From Variovorax brevis (lineage in GTDB: Bacteria; Pseudomonadota; Gammaproteobacteria; Burkholderiales; Burkholderiaceae_C): a stretch of 64,000 bases of DNA. Location: the NCBI RefSeq assembly GCF_030317105.1, contig NZ_JASZYG010000002.1, forward strand, positions 434,001 to 498,000, written 5' to 3'. The notes below the pieces were generated by a model, which saw nothing but the letters and a program-made list of their open reading frames with translations, was not told the origin of the DNA and ran no database searches. Below, piece after piece: positions 1-7,544 of this stretch. The position numbers and the translations under genes were made by a program. Position 1 is the stretch's first letter; each line of letters begins with the position of its first letter.

Positions 1-746
1 TCTCGCACACCAAGACCTTCGAGCTGAAGAACCGGGTGGCGAAGATCATCAAGGACCAGGGCTGGCCGATGGTGATGAACGTGGTCATCCACCGGATGAA
101 CATCGACCACATCGACCGGATCATCGGCATGGCGGCCGAGATGGGCGCCGAGTACCTGGAGCTGGCGAACACGCAGTACTACTCGTGGGCTTTTCTCAAC
201 CGCGACCATCTGCTGCCCACGCACGAGCAGCTGAAGCAGGCCGAGCGCACGACGGATGTGTGGCGCGCCCGCATGGGCGACCGGATGCGCATCTTCTTCG
301 TGGCGCCCGACTATCACGAGGGCAAGGCCAAGAAGTGCGTCAACGGGTGGGGCAACATGTTCCTCACCGTGGCGCCCGATGGCACGGCCTTGCCATGCCA
401 CACCGCGAAGATGTTGCCGGGCCTGAGCTTTCCGAATGTGCGCGACCATGATTTGCGGCACATCTGGGTGGAGTCGGAAGGCTTCAACCGGTACCGCGGA
501 ACGGGGTGGATGAAGGAGCCTTGTTCGTCCTGCGAGTTCAGGGAGCAGGATCTGGGCGGATGCCGGTGCCAGGCGTACATGCTGGCGAACGATCCGGATG
601 TGGCGGACCCGGCCTGCTTCAAGAGTCCGCACCATCATCTGGTGGAAGAAGCGGTGGAGAGGGCGGGGAGTCTTTCGCCTGCCAAGGCTGTGGAGCATCC
701 GCTGGTGTTTCGGGAGCCGGCGAATTCGCGTCGGTTGAGTGTTTGA
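1..746 (+). CDS. pqqE: PqqE, PQQ biosynthesis radical SAM enzyme (3' part; 5' end outside window)
   Basis: PqqE is a radical SAM/SPASM enzyme that forms the Glu-Tyr carbon-carbon crosslink in the PqqA precursor peptide, an early step of cytoplasmic PQQ synthesis. The reading frame is open to the left edge, so the N-terminal half with the CxxxCxxC radical-SAM cluster site is missing. What remains is the end of the barrel (conserved ELANTQYYSWAFLNR) and the SPASM auxiliary-cluster domain, with Cys in CHTAKMLPG, CSSCEFREQDLGGCRCQAYML and DPACFKS. A GTG at 36 is internal, because family similarity continues upstream of it. The stop is TGA at 744-746. The gene is convergent with the ABC substrate-binding gene to its right. 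Its place beside a PQQ dehydrogenase locus suggests that the pqq operon lies just to the left. Confidence 0.93.
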   Translation, partial: SHTKTFELKNRVAKIIKDQGWPMVMNVVIHRMNIDHIDRIIGMAAEMGAEYLELANTQYYSWAFLNRDHLLPTHEQLKQAERTTDVWRARMGDRMRIFFVAPDYHEGKAKKCVNGWGNMFLTVAPDGTALPCHTAKMLPGLSFPNVRDHDLRHIWVESEGFNRYRGTGWMKEPCSSCEFREQDLGGCRCQAYMLANDPDVADPACFKSPHHHLVEEAVERAGSLSPAKAVEHPLVFREPANSRRLSV

Positions 747-839
747 TGTTTTGACCGTGACGTCTCCGTCTTCCTCCCTCCCCGCCGGAAGAGGGCCGGG
801 GCGGGGGCACTGCATTGAGTCCCAAGCTGCCCCGGACGG

Positions 840-1832
840 TCACTCGATGATCTGATCCGCTTGTTTGCGCACCTGCGTCGGGATGTCGATTCCGATCGCC
901 TTCGCAGTCCTCATGTTGATCACCAACTCGAACTTCATGGGTTGTTCGACGGGAAGGTCCGCTGGCTTGGCCCCTTTCAGGATCTTGGCCACGTACACGG
1001 CCGATCGCGTGAAGATCTCGCGCGTGTTGGGGCCGTAGCTGAGCAGGGCGCCGAGCTCTGCCCATTCGCGCGCCCCGCTCACCGAGGGCAGCTTCTGCTG
1101 AACGGCAAAATCCTGGATGCGCGCGCGATGCGCCCACAGCGAGGCATGGGGAAACAGGACGTCAGCTTGTTCCCGCACCACGCCGTCGAAGGCAAGCTCC
1201 AGGTCCGCGGCGCTTCGGACGCCAAACGCAATGGGCACCATGCCGAGCGATTTGGCGGCGGGCACGTTCCCTTCTTTCAAGCCGATTTCCGAGACAGGGT
1301 TGGTGGCGTCCCACAGGATGGCGAGGCGAATGTGTTGCGGAAAGACATGCTGGACGAACTGCAAGAGCTTGATGGAATGCTCATGCGTCAAATTGGTGAC
1401 CCCCGTGACGTTGCCTCCTGGGCGCGCAAGGCTTGCCACGAGGCCCATGCGATCGGGCATTCCGACATTCGCAAACACGACAGGAATCGTGGGGGTTGCC
1501 GCCTTGGCAGCAAAGGCGTCCGGGCCCACCGCCACCATCACATCGACCTGCATCTGGACGAACTCGGCCGCCGCTGCCGCGGCCTGTTCCTTGCGCCCTT
1601 CGGACCACCGGCGCTCGATCACGATGTTCCGGCCTTCCACAAAGCCCTGGGCCCGCAAGGCTTCGACGAAGGCATCTTCCAATACCTTCACTTCGGGGTT
1701 CGCCGGAAGGGCATAGCCGAGCCACCCGATCCGGAAGGTCTTCGCTGTCTGCGCGCGGGCTGGGAACGGAGCGCAGGGGATGCCGAGTACCAGGCCGGCC
1801 GCAAGGCGCATCACGCGTCGTCGACTTTCCAC
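840..1832 (-). CDS. ABC-type substrate-binding protein (PF04392 family), orphan
   Basis: This is a periplasmic solute-binding protein of the ABC_sub_bind (PF04392) type common in beta- and alphaproteobacteria. The mature part begins after PFPARAQ and shows the family's typical blocks: FRIGWLGY, LRAQGFVEGRNIVIERR, PTIPVVFANVGMPD, SLARPGGNVTGVTN, and a C-terminal LPVEQPMKFELVIN. The start is uncertain. The frame is open to about 1988, but a GTG at 1832 puts an Arg-rich n-region (SRRRVMRL) directly before the hydrophobic core, which looks like a normal or Tat signal peptide; ATGs at 1919 and 1811 are alternatives. No permease or ATPase gene lies nearby, so the ligand is unknown. It lies downstream of the xox accessory genes on the same strand, but a gap of about 200 bp suggests separate expression. 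Confidence 0.8.
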   Translation of the reverse strand: MESRRRVMRLAAGLVLGIPCAPFPARAQTAKTFRIGWLGYALPANPEVKVLEDAFVEALRAQGFVEGRNIVIERRWSEGRKEQAAAAAAEFVQMQVDVMVAVGPDAFAAKAATPTIPVVFANVGMPDRMGLVASLARPGGNVTGVTNLTHEHSIKLLQFVQHVFPQHIRLAILWDATNPVSEIGLKEGNVPAAKSLGMVPIAFGVRSAADLELAFDGVVREQADVLFPHASLWAHRARIQDFAVQQKLPSVSGAREWAELGALLSYGPNTREIFTRSAVYVAKILKGAKPADLPVEQPMKFELVINMRTAKAIGIDIPTQVRKQADQIIE

Positions 1833-2028
1833 TGCGGGTTCGGAAACGTCGAGCAATTGCCTGCCCGTGGTGCGGGTTATGGCACGAGTTCCTGAAAGCG
1901 ACGGGGCCAAGGCCTTCATCGTCATGGACGGCATCCAGCGCGAGGGGCGCGCTGGGGCGCAATTTACTCTTCCCTGCGCGGGAGGCAAGACCCCTTGGCG
2001 CTTGCTGTTGCCGTCGAGGACACCAGGG

Positions 2029-2994
2029 TTACTTCAACTCACTCCCCTGCAACCGGACAAACAAGGTCGAAGCGTTCTTTCGGTTCAACGCTTCGTACTG
2101 GTCCCATCCCGAAAACTCCGGCAACTCCGCGACGTTGGGGACATCGCTGAGCGCAGTTCCCGCCCGCAGCAACTTCTCCACCTTGGCGCGCAGTTGTGTG
2201 AGATAGCGCTCCTGCAAATCGACTCCTTGCAATGTCGTTCGTGCGCCGTGTCCCGGCACCACGACCTTTGCCGGCACTTGGCGCAACGTCGCCAGTGCGC
2301 TCATCCACCCGTCAAGATCACCGTCCATGATGTCGGGAACGCGGGCTTCATCGATCAACCCGCCCGCGAACAGGACACCCGAGCGTGGGTCGAGCACCGC
2401 CACGTCGCCGGGTCCGCTCGAATGCCCGAAGTAGATGAGTTGCACCGGTCGGCCGATGACGTCGAGCGTGTGCGTGTCGTCGAACTGCTGGTCCGGCGTG
2501 AACATCGTCGTGCCCTTCATTTCCTCCTCGCCGAGCGTTTCCTTGAGCACGCGCAGGCAGCGGTCGCAGCGAGATGCCATCAGCGTCGCGGCCTTGCGAT
2601 GCATCAGCACCGGAATGCCGCGCTCGCGAAAGGCGTTGGCGCCGAAGAGGAAGTCCTTTTGCGCGTGCGTGATCAACACCAGCCGCACGGGCTTGTCCGT
2701 CACGCTGCGGATCGCGCGCCACAGCGCCTCGCCGTTGCGCCACGAGGTGCCGGTGTCGATGGCCAGCACGCCGGTGTCGCCCACGATGAAGCCGGCGTTG
2801 CCCACGCGGCCCAGCGTCTGCGCATCGACGCCGCCGCGCTTGCCTTGCACCATGTAGACGCCGGGCGCGAGTTCGATGGGCTTGGGGTCCGATTCAGGTT
2901 GACGATCGCCTCGTGCCGCGCAGCCGGGCAGCAGGCCGATGCCCGCAACGGCCATCAGCGCGAACAGCATGGCGCGAATCCACTTCAATGCCAA
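2029..2994 (-). CDS. Metallo-beta-lactamase-fold lipoprotein, quinoprotein relay type, degraded metal site
   Basis: This MBL-fold protein resembles the quinoprotein relay system zinc metallohydrolases found beside PQQ dehydrogenases. An N-terminal signal with lipobox LLPGC (Cys at about residue 25) suggests a lipoprotein. The fold is recognisable from GNAGFIVGDTGVLAIDTG, YFGHSSGPGDVAV and VVPGHGA. The metal motif HxHxDH is altered to HAQKDF (residues 110-115), and the usual bridging Asp (FASD in its neighbour) reads FAGG, so at least three metal ligands are lost. It may bind one metal or none and act as a binding protein. The start is TTG at 2994; TTG 2988, which has a better spaced GAGG, and ATG 2970 are possible. 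It is the last member of the xox accessory operon, 13 bp after the SoxYZ-like gene. Confidence 0.8.
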   Translation of the reverse strand: MALKWIRAMLFALMAVAGIGLLPGCAARGDRQPESDPKPIELAPGVYMVQGKRGGVDAQTLGRVGNAGFIVGDTGVLAIDTGTSWRNGEALWRAIRSVTDKPVRLVLITHAQKDFLFGANAFRERGIPVLMHRKAATLMASRCDRCLRVLKETLGEEEMKGTTMFTPDQQFDDTHTLDVIGRPVQLIYFGHSSGPGDVAVLDPRSGVLFAGGLIDEARVPDIMDGDLDGWMSALATLRQVPAKVVVPGHGARTTLQGVDLQERYLTQLRAKVEKLLRAGTALSDVPNVAELPEFSGWDQYEALNRKNASTLFVRLQGSELK

Positions 2995-3007
2995 GCCTCG
3001 TCACGAA

Positions 3008-3874
3008 TCATTCGGGGCGCCGGTACTTGAGTGCGCTTTCGAATCGCAGGTCGTGCGAGTCGACGATCTCGGCCTTCAGCTCGCCATCGCCACGCGGCTG
3101 GAAATAGAAGCGGAAATTCGGGTTTTCGCTGATCGAGAAATCCACGTCGGCCGACATGACCGGCTGGCCCGCATAGGTGACGTTGACCTGCCGCACGAAG
3201 TGGGGCGGCGTGTACAGGCGCGACACCTGATCCAGCGCGAGGCCGGAACTGTTGGGGTGGCTGATCATCAGCTGCGCCAGTTGCGGCTGGTTGGCGTCGG
3301 CGTGGCCTTCGAGGCTCAGCTTCATGCGGCCGAGCGTCTTCGCCGCAGCCTCCGCGTCCTTGCCCGGCGGTGCGGAACAGCCGCCGGAAGCCTTCACGAA
3401 AGCCGTCGCCATGTGCAGCTTGCCGTCGTTGGTTTCGGCAATCGCTCGCACATGCGTGTATTCGTCAACGCGCACGCGCGTCTCGATATCGGCGCGTCCG
3501 CTCTGCGGCGTGAAATTGAACACCGCCGAGATCGGCGAGGGGTTGTTGTCGATGATGAGGTAGACCTTGTCGATGTAGCGCGTCGGCGTCTGCGGCATGC
3601 GCGTCTTGATCGCGATGGGAACGATGGCGGCGTCTTCGGCGCGTACCGGCGCGACGATGGAAATCACGTCATCGCTCGCGTTGGCAATGGGCCGCGACTG
3701 GAACAGGCTCGCACGCACCTTTTGCCACACGGGATTGGCATCAGGGTTGTCGGCGGTCTTGATCTGCGCCAGGGCAGGGTGGGCGAACAGCGCTGCAACA
3801 AGCAAGGCGCCGAGCGCGAAGGCGCGCCGGGACGCGGGGCTTTCCGGTGACGGGATGACAGGACGAGTACTCAT
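3008..3874 (-). CDS. SoxYZ-like carrier protein associated with quinoprotein dehydrogenase
   Basis: This periplasmic protein (288 aa) fuses a SoxY-like and a SoxZ-like domain, as in the quinoprotein dehydrogenase-associated SoxYZ-like carrier family. In true SoxYZ a Cys near the SoxY C-terminus carries the substrate. Here the equivalent Cys166 lies in SGGCSAPPG at the junction of the two domains. An N-terminal signal (SRRAFALGALLVAALFAHPALA) has a twin Arg. The C-terminal half has the SoxZ-like immunoglobulin pattern around residues 190-285 (PPHFVRQVNVTYAGQPV, NPNFRFYF). The start ATG at 3874 overlaps the stop of the upstream MBL gene by four bases (ATGA), so translation is probably coupled. 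The carried substrate is unknown; a role with the two flanking MBL proteins is inferred from the conserved neighbourhood. Confidence 0.85.
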   Translation of the reverse strand: MSTRPVIPSPESPASRRAFALGALLVAALFAHPALAQIKTADNPDANPVWQKVRASLFQSRPIANASDDVISIVAPVRAEDAAIVPIAIKTRMPQTPTRYIDKVYLIIDNNPSPISAVFNFTPQSGRADIETRVRVDEYTHVRAIAETNDGKLHMATAFVKASGGCSAPPGKDAEAAAKTLGRMKLSLEGHADANQPQLAQLMISHPNSSGLALDQVSRLYTPPHFVRQVNVTYAGQPVMSADVDFSISENPNFRFYFQPRGDGELKAEIVDSHDLRFESALKYRRPE

Positions 3875-4932
3875 GGCTTCGACGCTTTCGGGCTCGCGGA
3901 AGTTGGCGCGGAAGAAGGCGTCGCCGTGGCGTCGACGTCTTCCCACTCCAGTTCCGCATACGCTGCCGTGACGTTGCGCCGATGGAAGCGATCCGTCAAC
4001 AGCCAATTGGGGCCGGGCGGGACGGCGACGGTGTCGATGGCCTGCTGCATGCCCATGTGCTGGCGGATGGCGGCGCGGGTGTCGCGCAGCAGCGCTTCGA
4101 GATAGCCGGCTTGCGCGTCCATGACGCTGGGCCAGTCGGTGCCGACGGGGCCGTGTCCGGGAACGACGGTGGCCACCGGCAGGCGCCTGAGTTGCGCCAT
4201 CACCGAAAGCCAGCCGCGCAGGCTGCCGTCGAGCGCCGGCAGGTGGCGCACGAAAAGCAGGTCGGAGGCGAACAGCGTTCGGGAGCGCTGGTCGTATACC
4301 GTGAGGTCGTTGTCGGTATGCGCGGTCGGCCAGGCTTGCAACGTGATGACGCGCCCGCCCAGGTCCAGATCCATCGAGGTGTCCACGACGACGGTGGGGT
4401 AGACGACGGACGCGTGCGTCAGTTCGATGCCGAAGTCGCGCTTGAGCGCATTCAGGTAGTAGGGCTCGCGCGCCGACAGGGCGCGGCCATAGCGGGCGCT
4501 GGCCACGAAGCGCGGCGGCTCCCGGGAACCAGCGTCCGAAAAGGCCACGTTGCCGAGCACGTGGTCAGGGTGCGCGTGGGTGTTGATGACGTAGCAGACC
4601 GGCAACGGCGTGACCCGCGCAATGGCGGCCTTGAGCGCCAGCCCCACGGCCGGCGTGCCGCCCGTGTCGATGACCGCCACGCAACGGCTGCCGACAATGA
4701 AGCCGAGGTTGGCCACGTCGCCGCCATTGGCGGGCGCCCAGTCTTCCAGCGCGCCGGTGTGCACGTAGACGCCGGGCTGGATTTCGCTCACGGCGAGCGG
4801 CGCCGCTTGTGCAGCCTGTGGGATGAGGGAGACAAAGCCGCACAACAGCAGGGCCCGCACGACCACGGCGCGCATCGGCCAACGAAGGCGTCGCGCCGCG
4901 AGCACCAAAGACGACACGGGCTTCAGAAACAT
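3871..4932 (-). CDS. Quinoprotein relay system zinc metallohydrolase (MBL fold, intact site)
   Basis: This is a periplasmic metallo-beta-lactamase-fold hydrolase of the SoxH-related group found with PQQ dehydrogenases. The dinuclear zinc site looks complete: HAHPDH (residues 119-124), WPTAHTDND, FASDLL and VVPGHGP. A signal peptide is best explained by starting at Met20 (ATG 4875; MRAVVVRALLLCGFVSL then AQA), though ATG 4932 keeps the frame open from the start. It is 27 bp downstream of the small Cys protein gene and overlaps the SoxYZ-like gene by four bases. The physiological substrate of the family is not established. By analogy with SoxH/SoxYZ it may release a moiety bound to the carrier's cysteine, which is inference. 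Confidence 0.85.
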   Translation of the reverse strand: MFLKPVSSLVLAARRLRWPMRAVVVRALLLCGFVSLIPQAAQAAPLAVSEIQPGVYVHTGALEDWAPANGGDVANLGFIVGSRCVAVIDTGGTPAVGLALKAAIARVTPLPVCYVINTHAHPDHVLGNVAFSDAGSREPPRFVASARYGRALSAREPYYLNALKRDFGIELTHASVVYPTVVVDTSMDLDLGGRVITLQAWPTAHTDNDLTVYDQRSRTLFASDLLFVRHLPALDGSLRGWLSVMAQLRRLPVATVVPGHGPVGTDWPSVMDAQAGYLEALLRDTRAAIRQHMGMQQAIDTVAVPPGPNWLLTDRFHRRNVTAAYAELEWEDVDATATPSSAPTSASPKASKP

Positions 4933-4959
4933 CGCGCCCGCCGCTCACAACTCAGGCGC

Positions 4960-5349
4960 CTATTTCGCCGAGTCTGCGCCGATGAAGCATCCCTTTTCAG
5001 CCTTGCTCACCTGTTCCTTGTAGCGCTTGACCTGGGGTTCGTACGAAGGCACGTCGCGAATCGCGCCGCCGCGCTCTCCGCCGATGGTCATGGCCTTGAC
5101 GATGGTGCTCATCGTGACGTACTCGTTGTACTTGACGGTGGTGGCCAGCGCGTCGAGCGTGCATGAGCACTTGTTGATCATTTCGAACTGCGGGCCCGGA
5201 TGCGCGCGCATGCACTCCTGCACGTAGAGCACGCGGTCCACCGTCGGAAAGTCATTCACAGGGGCGCGGGCTGCCGGAGCGGCCGCCAGGGCGGACATCG
5301 ACAAGGCCGACAAGGCCAGCAGCGTGGGCAATCGAAGGAACATGGGCAT
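4960..5349 (-). CDS. Small exported four-cysteine protein of unknown function, xox operon
   Basis: I do not recognise this 129-aa protein. It has a clear signal peptide (FLRLPTLLALSALSMSALA, cleaved near AAA-PAA), so it is exported. The mature part has four Cys: C46 (YVQEC), C61 and C63 (KCSC) and C121 (KGCFIG). That pattern could form disulfides or hold a metal or copper; there is no CxxCH haem site. The middle (residues 64-90) looks helical. ATG at 5349 was chosen; ATG 5343 and TTG 5361 are alternatives. It sits between the 5377-6078 gene and the MBL hydrolase with 27-bp gaps on both sides, which implies one transcript with the dehydrogenase accessory genes. A role in electron transfer, folding or metal delivery to the quinoprotein is possible but unproven. 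Confidence 0.75.
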   Translation of the reverse strand: MPMFLRLPTLLALSALSMSALAAAPAARAPVNDFPTVDRVLYVQECMRAHPGPQFEMINKCSCTLDALATTVKYNEYVTMSTIVKAMTIGGERGGAIRDVPSYEPQVKRYKEQVSKAEKGCFIGADSAK

Positions 5350-5376
5350 GGGTTGAACCAAAGGTTTGCGTCAGGG

Positions 5377-6078
5377 TCAGCGCGCCAGTGCGGCAGGGTC
5401 TGCGCCCTGGATCAGCATTTCTTCCCGCATCAGGGGCTCCATGCCGCCGGGTTCGGCATTGATGCGCGTGCGAATGCCGTAGAGGCCGCCGGGCACGGCG
5501 TCTGAGAGCAGGAAGGTGTAGGTCTTGTTGGCCAGCTTTTCGTAGCGCGTGCGCATTGGGTCGTCCACATAGGGCGCGATGGTGAACTCGCGTACCGCCA
5601 CCGGCTTCCCTCGATAAGGCAAGGAGACATTGCGCAGCGTGGCGCCCTCGTACACCGCCATGCGGATGCGCTTGCGAAAGTAGTTGGGTTGCCCCTTGGT
5701 CAGGCGCTGCATCTCGCGGATGTCGCGCTCCAGGAAGTAGAGGATGGCCGGGTTGCCTTGTGCGCTTTCGACTTCGGGTTGGGTCATGGCTCGCGCGCCG
5801 GTAAAGAACTGCGATCGCACCGCGCAGCAGCTCCCATCGTTTTGCGCCGTGAGGAACAGGTCCACCTTGTCTTCGAAAGGCTCCTCCAGCGTGCCGGTCT
5901 TGCGGTACTCATAGCGCAAGGTCAGCGGCGGCTTCAGCCCGCCCAGCTGGTTGTTCATGAAAAGCGCCTGCTCGGCGACCGAGAAGTCGTTGGCGGCTTG
6001 CGCCATCCACGGGGCCGCGAGCACGCATCCCAGCACCAGCTTTGCGACGAGGTTTGCTGCAGGTGGGCGTTTCATCAT
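5377..6078 (-). CDS. Exported protein of unknown function in the PQQ-dehydrogenase operon
   Basis: This 233-aa protein has a signal peptide (NLVAKLVLGCVLAAPWMAQA). The mature part looks beta-rich, with PLTLRYEYRKTGTLEEPFEDKVDLFLT and a vicinal Cys pair (C84-C85, DGSCCAVRSQFF). The family is familiar from PQQ-dehydrogenase neighbourhoods but I know no defined function. The alternating pattern (YFRKRIRMAVYEGATL, REFTIAPYVDDPMRTRYEKLANKTYTF) resembles lipid- or ligand-binding beta proteins, which is a weak guess. The start is the first of two adjacent ATGs, at 6078. It lies 14 bp after the XoxJ-like gene and 27 bp before the small Cys protein gene, so it is co-transcribed with both. Confidence 0.78.
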   Translation of the reverse strand: MMKRPPAANLVAKLVLGCVLAAPWMAQAANDFSVAEQALFMNNQLGGLKPPLTLRYEYRKTGTLEEPFEDKVDLFLTAQNDGSCCAVRSQFFTGARAMTQPEVESAQGNPAILYFLERDIREMQRLTKGQPNYFRKRIRMAVYEGATLRNVSLPYRGKPVAVREFTIAPYVDDPMRTRYEKLANKTYTFLLSDAVPGGLYGIRTRINAEPGGMEPLMREEMLIQGADPAALAR

Positions 6079-6092
6079 CGCTGGGTGCAGGC

Positions 6093-7019
6093 CTACTGCT
6101 TGCCCGCGGGCGCCGCAGGCTTTGCCGAGTACGAGGCGTCGACCACAGGCACGCCGTACTCCTTGAGGATGGCCTGGATCTGGGGCTTGTTCGATTCGAT
6201 GAGGCCCTCGACCTGCTGCTTCCACTCGCGCTCGCCGTAGCGCACGCCCATCGCGATCTCGTAGTCGAACTGGATGCCGGGCTCGGACTTCAATGGAATC
6301 ACCGCCATTTCCGGCGACTTGATCCTTTTCGCGAAGTAGCCGCCGATCGGCCCCCACACGATGGCGACGTCGATCTTGCCGGACGCAAGGTCGTCCACGA
6401 TGATCTGGCCGGGATACTGGTCCGGGTCGGGGTTCATCGAGTGATAGGGCACGCCCTGGTCCACCAGCTTGTGCTTGTTGAGCCACGCCGAGGCAGGCGA
6501 CACGTCGAACACGCCGATGCGAAGCTTCGACAGCCTGGCGGGGTCGATCTTCAGGAAATCCTCGGCGGACGTCACCTGGTCCAGCCCCTTGCCCTTGGGG
6601 AAAACCATGGCGTAGGTCGAGCGGTAGTAGGGCTTGGTCACCGAGACCTGGTCATACCCGGCCGGCACACCGATGACGATGTCGCAGGGGTAGTCCTGTC
6701 CCGGCAGCTTGAAGCGCAGCGTGTTGCGGATGAAGGCCAGCCGCTGCGGGAAGGAGTAGTAGATGACCGGCAGGCCCATCGACTTGCCGAACACTTCGGC
6801 AATCTTGTTTTCGATGCCTTCGCCCTTGGTGTTGGAGAAGGGCAGGTTGTTGGGATCCTGGCAGACGCGCAACTCGGTGCGCTTGGCGGGCGCCTCCTGC
6901 GCCGCCACGCAGCACGCAGCCACGGATAGCGAAAGCGCCGTTGTGGCCAGTGCCATGCTGCGCAACGCCTTGCGGGCGCTGCTGCGTTCAACTCGTCGTG
7001 GGGATCCTGCGGCGGCCAT
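6093..7019 (-). CDS. xoxJ: XoxJ-like periplasmic binding protein associated with quinoprotein dehydrogenase
   Basis: This is a solute-binding-protein-fold partner of PQQ methanol dehydrogenases (XoxJ/MxaJ type, 308 aa), annotated in many genomes as a putative quinoprotein dehydrogenase-associated ABC substrate-binding protein. After a signal peptide ending near VAAQEAPA it shows ELRVCQDPNNLPFSNTKGEG, PYYRSTYAMVFPKG, VDDLASGKIDVAIVWGPIGG and YEIAMGVRYGE, which are hallmarks of the family. Structural work on XoxJ suggests it binds and helps activate XoxF rather than importing a solute; that is family knowledge. The ATG at 7019 shares its A with the preceding stop (TAATG), so it is translationally coupled to the cytochrome gene. 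There is no ABC permease nearby. Confidence 0.92.
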   Translation of the reverse strand: MAAAGSPRRVERSSARKALRSMALATTALSLSVAACCVAAQEAPAKRTELRVCQDPNNLPFSNTKGEGIENKIAEVFGKSMGLPVIYYSFPQRLAFIRNTLRFKLPGQDYPCDIVIGVPAGYDQVSVTKPYYRSTYAMVFPKGKGLDQVTSAEDFLKIDPARLSKLRIGVFDVSPASAWLNKHKLVDQGVPYHSMNPDPDQYPGQIIVDDLASGKIDVAIVWGPIGGYFAKRIKSPEMAVIPLKSEPGIQFDYEIAMGVRYGEREWKQQVEGLIESNKPQIQAILKEYGVPVVDASYSAKPAAPAGKQ

Positions 7020-7417
7020 TATTGGGCGGGCAGTTCTTCGACCTTCGCGCGCGTGATGGCGCCGTCGGACCTGCCTTTGAGATAGGCGTAGAGCTGGTTG
7101 ATGTTGTCCATCACGGTCTGGCTGGTGCCGAAGCTTTGCATGCCCTTGTCCAGGCGTCCGTCCCGCACCGTCTTGATGAAGTCGGGCTTTGAGAGCGTCT
7201 TGAGACTGTTGATGAGGGAGGGGCCGACCAGCCCTTCCTGGTTGGCGCCGTGGCAGCGGTCGCATGCTGCGGCGCGCCAGGCCCTGAAGCCCTTCATGGT
7301 TTCGCTGTCGACCTTGTAGCCGTCGACGACTTTGTAAAGTGGTTTGTCTTGAGCATGAACCGCTGTGGCCAGACACAGCAATGTGGAAACGGTGACCAAC
7401 GCCTTCTTCAACTTCAT
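7019..7417 (-). CDS. xoxG: XoxG-like cytochrome c, electron acceptor of the PQQ dehydrogenase
   Basis: This is a small periplasmic class I cytochrome c (132 aa) that should accept electrons from the neighbouring PQQ dehydrogenase and pass them to the respiratory chain. A signal peptide (KALVTVSTLLCLATAVHAQ) precedes a single haem site CDRCH (C52, C55, H56). GMQSFG supplies the likely distal Met ligand. ATG at 7417 starts with the signal peptide; a longer open frame to 7561 lacks signal character. The gene follows xoxF after 127 bp that contain two strong hairpins, and overlaps xoxJ by one base. The pedF/cytochrome c-550 name is an alternative for the same role. Confidence 0.9.
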   Translation of the reverse strand: MKLKKALVTVSTLLCLATAVHAQDKPLYKVVDGYKVDSETMKGFRAWRAAACDRCHGANQEGLVGPSLINSLKTLSKPDFIKTVRDGRLDKGMQSFGTSQTVMDNINQLYAYLKGRSDGAITRAKVEELPAQ

Positions 7418-7440
7418 GATTCCAGGATCCTTGTTGTCGT

Positions 7441-7475
7441 GGGAATGAAAAGATGGCAGCCGGGTGGCTGCCATC
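7441..7475 (-). terminator. Hairpin plus T-tract between xoxF and xoxG (attenuator-like)
   Basis: A perfect 10-bp inverted repeat, GATGGCAGCC at 7452-7461 and GGCTGCCATC at 7466-7475, has a 4-base loop. On the minus strand the stem is followed by CTTTTCATT. This is the layout of a partial intrinsic terminator, and it would lower xoxG relative to xoxF. Confidence 0.6.
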
Positions 7476-7491
7476 TCCGGATCTCCTCGTT

Positions 7492-7524
7492 CAGGGCCCC
7501 CCGCACCGCCCGGTGCAGGCCCTG
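7492..7524 (-). other. Stem-loop just downstream of the xoxF stop
   Basis: There is an outer stem CAGGGCC (7492-7498) with GGCCCTG (7518-7524) and an inner stem GCACCG (7503-7508) with CGGTGC (7511-7516). It begins 20 bp after the xoxF stop, has no T-tract on the minus strand, and may protect the 3' end of the xoxF message. Confidence 0.5.
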
Positions 7525-7544
7525 TTCTCGTTATTGCCCGCTTT

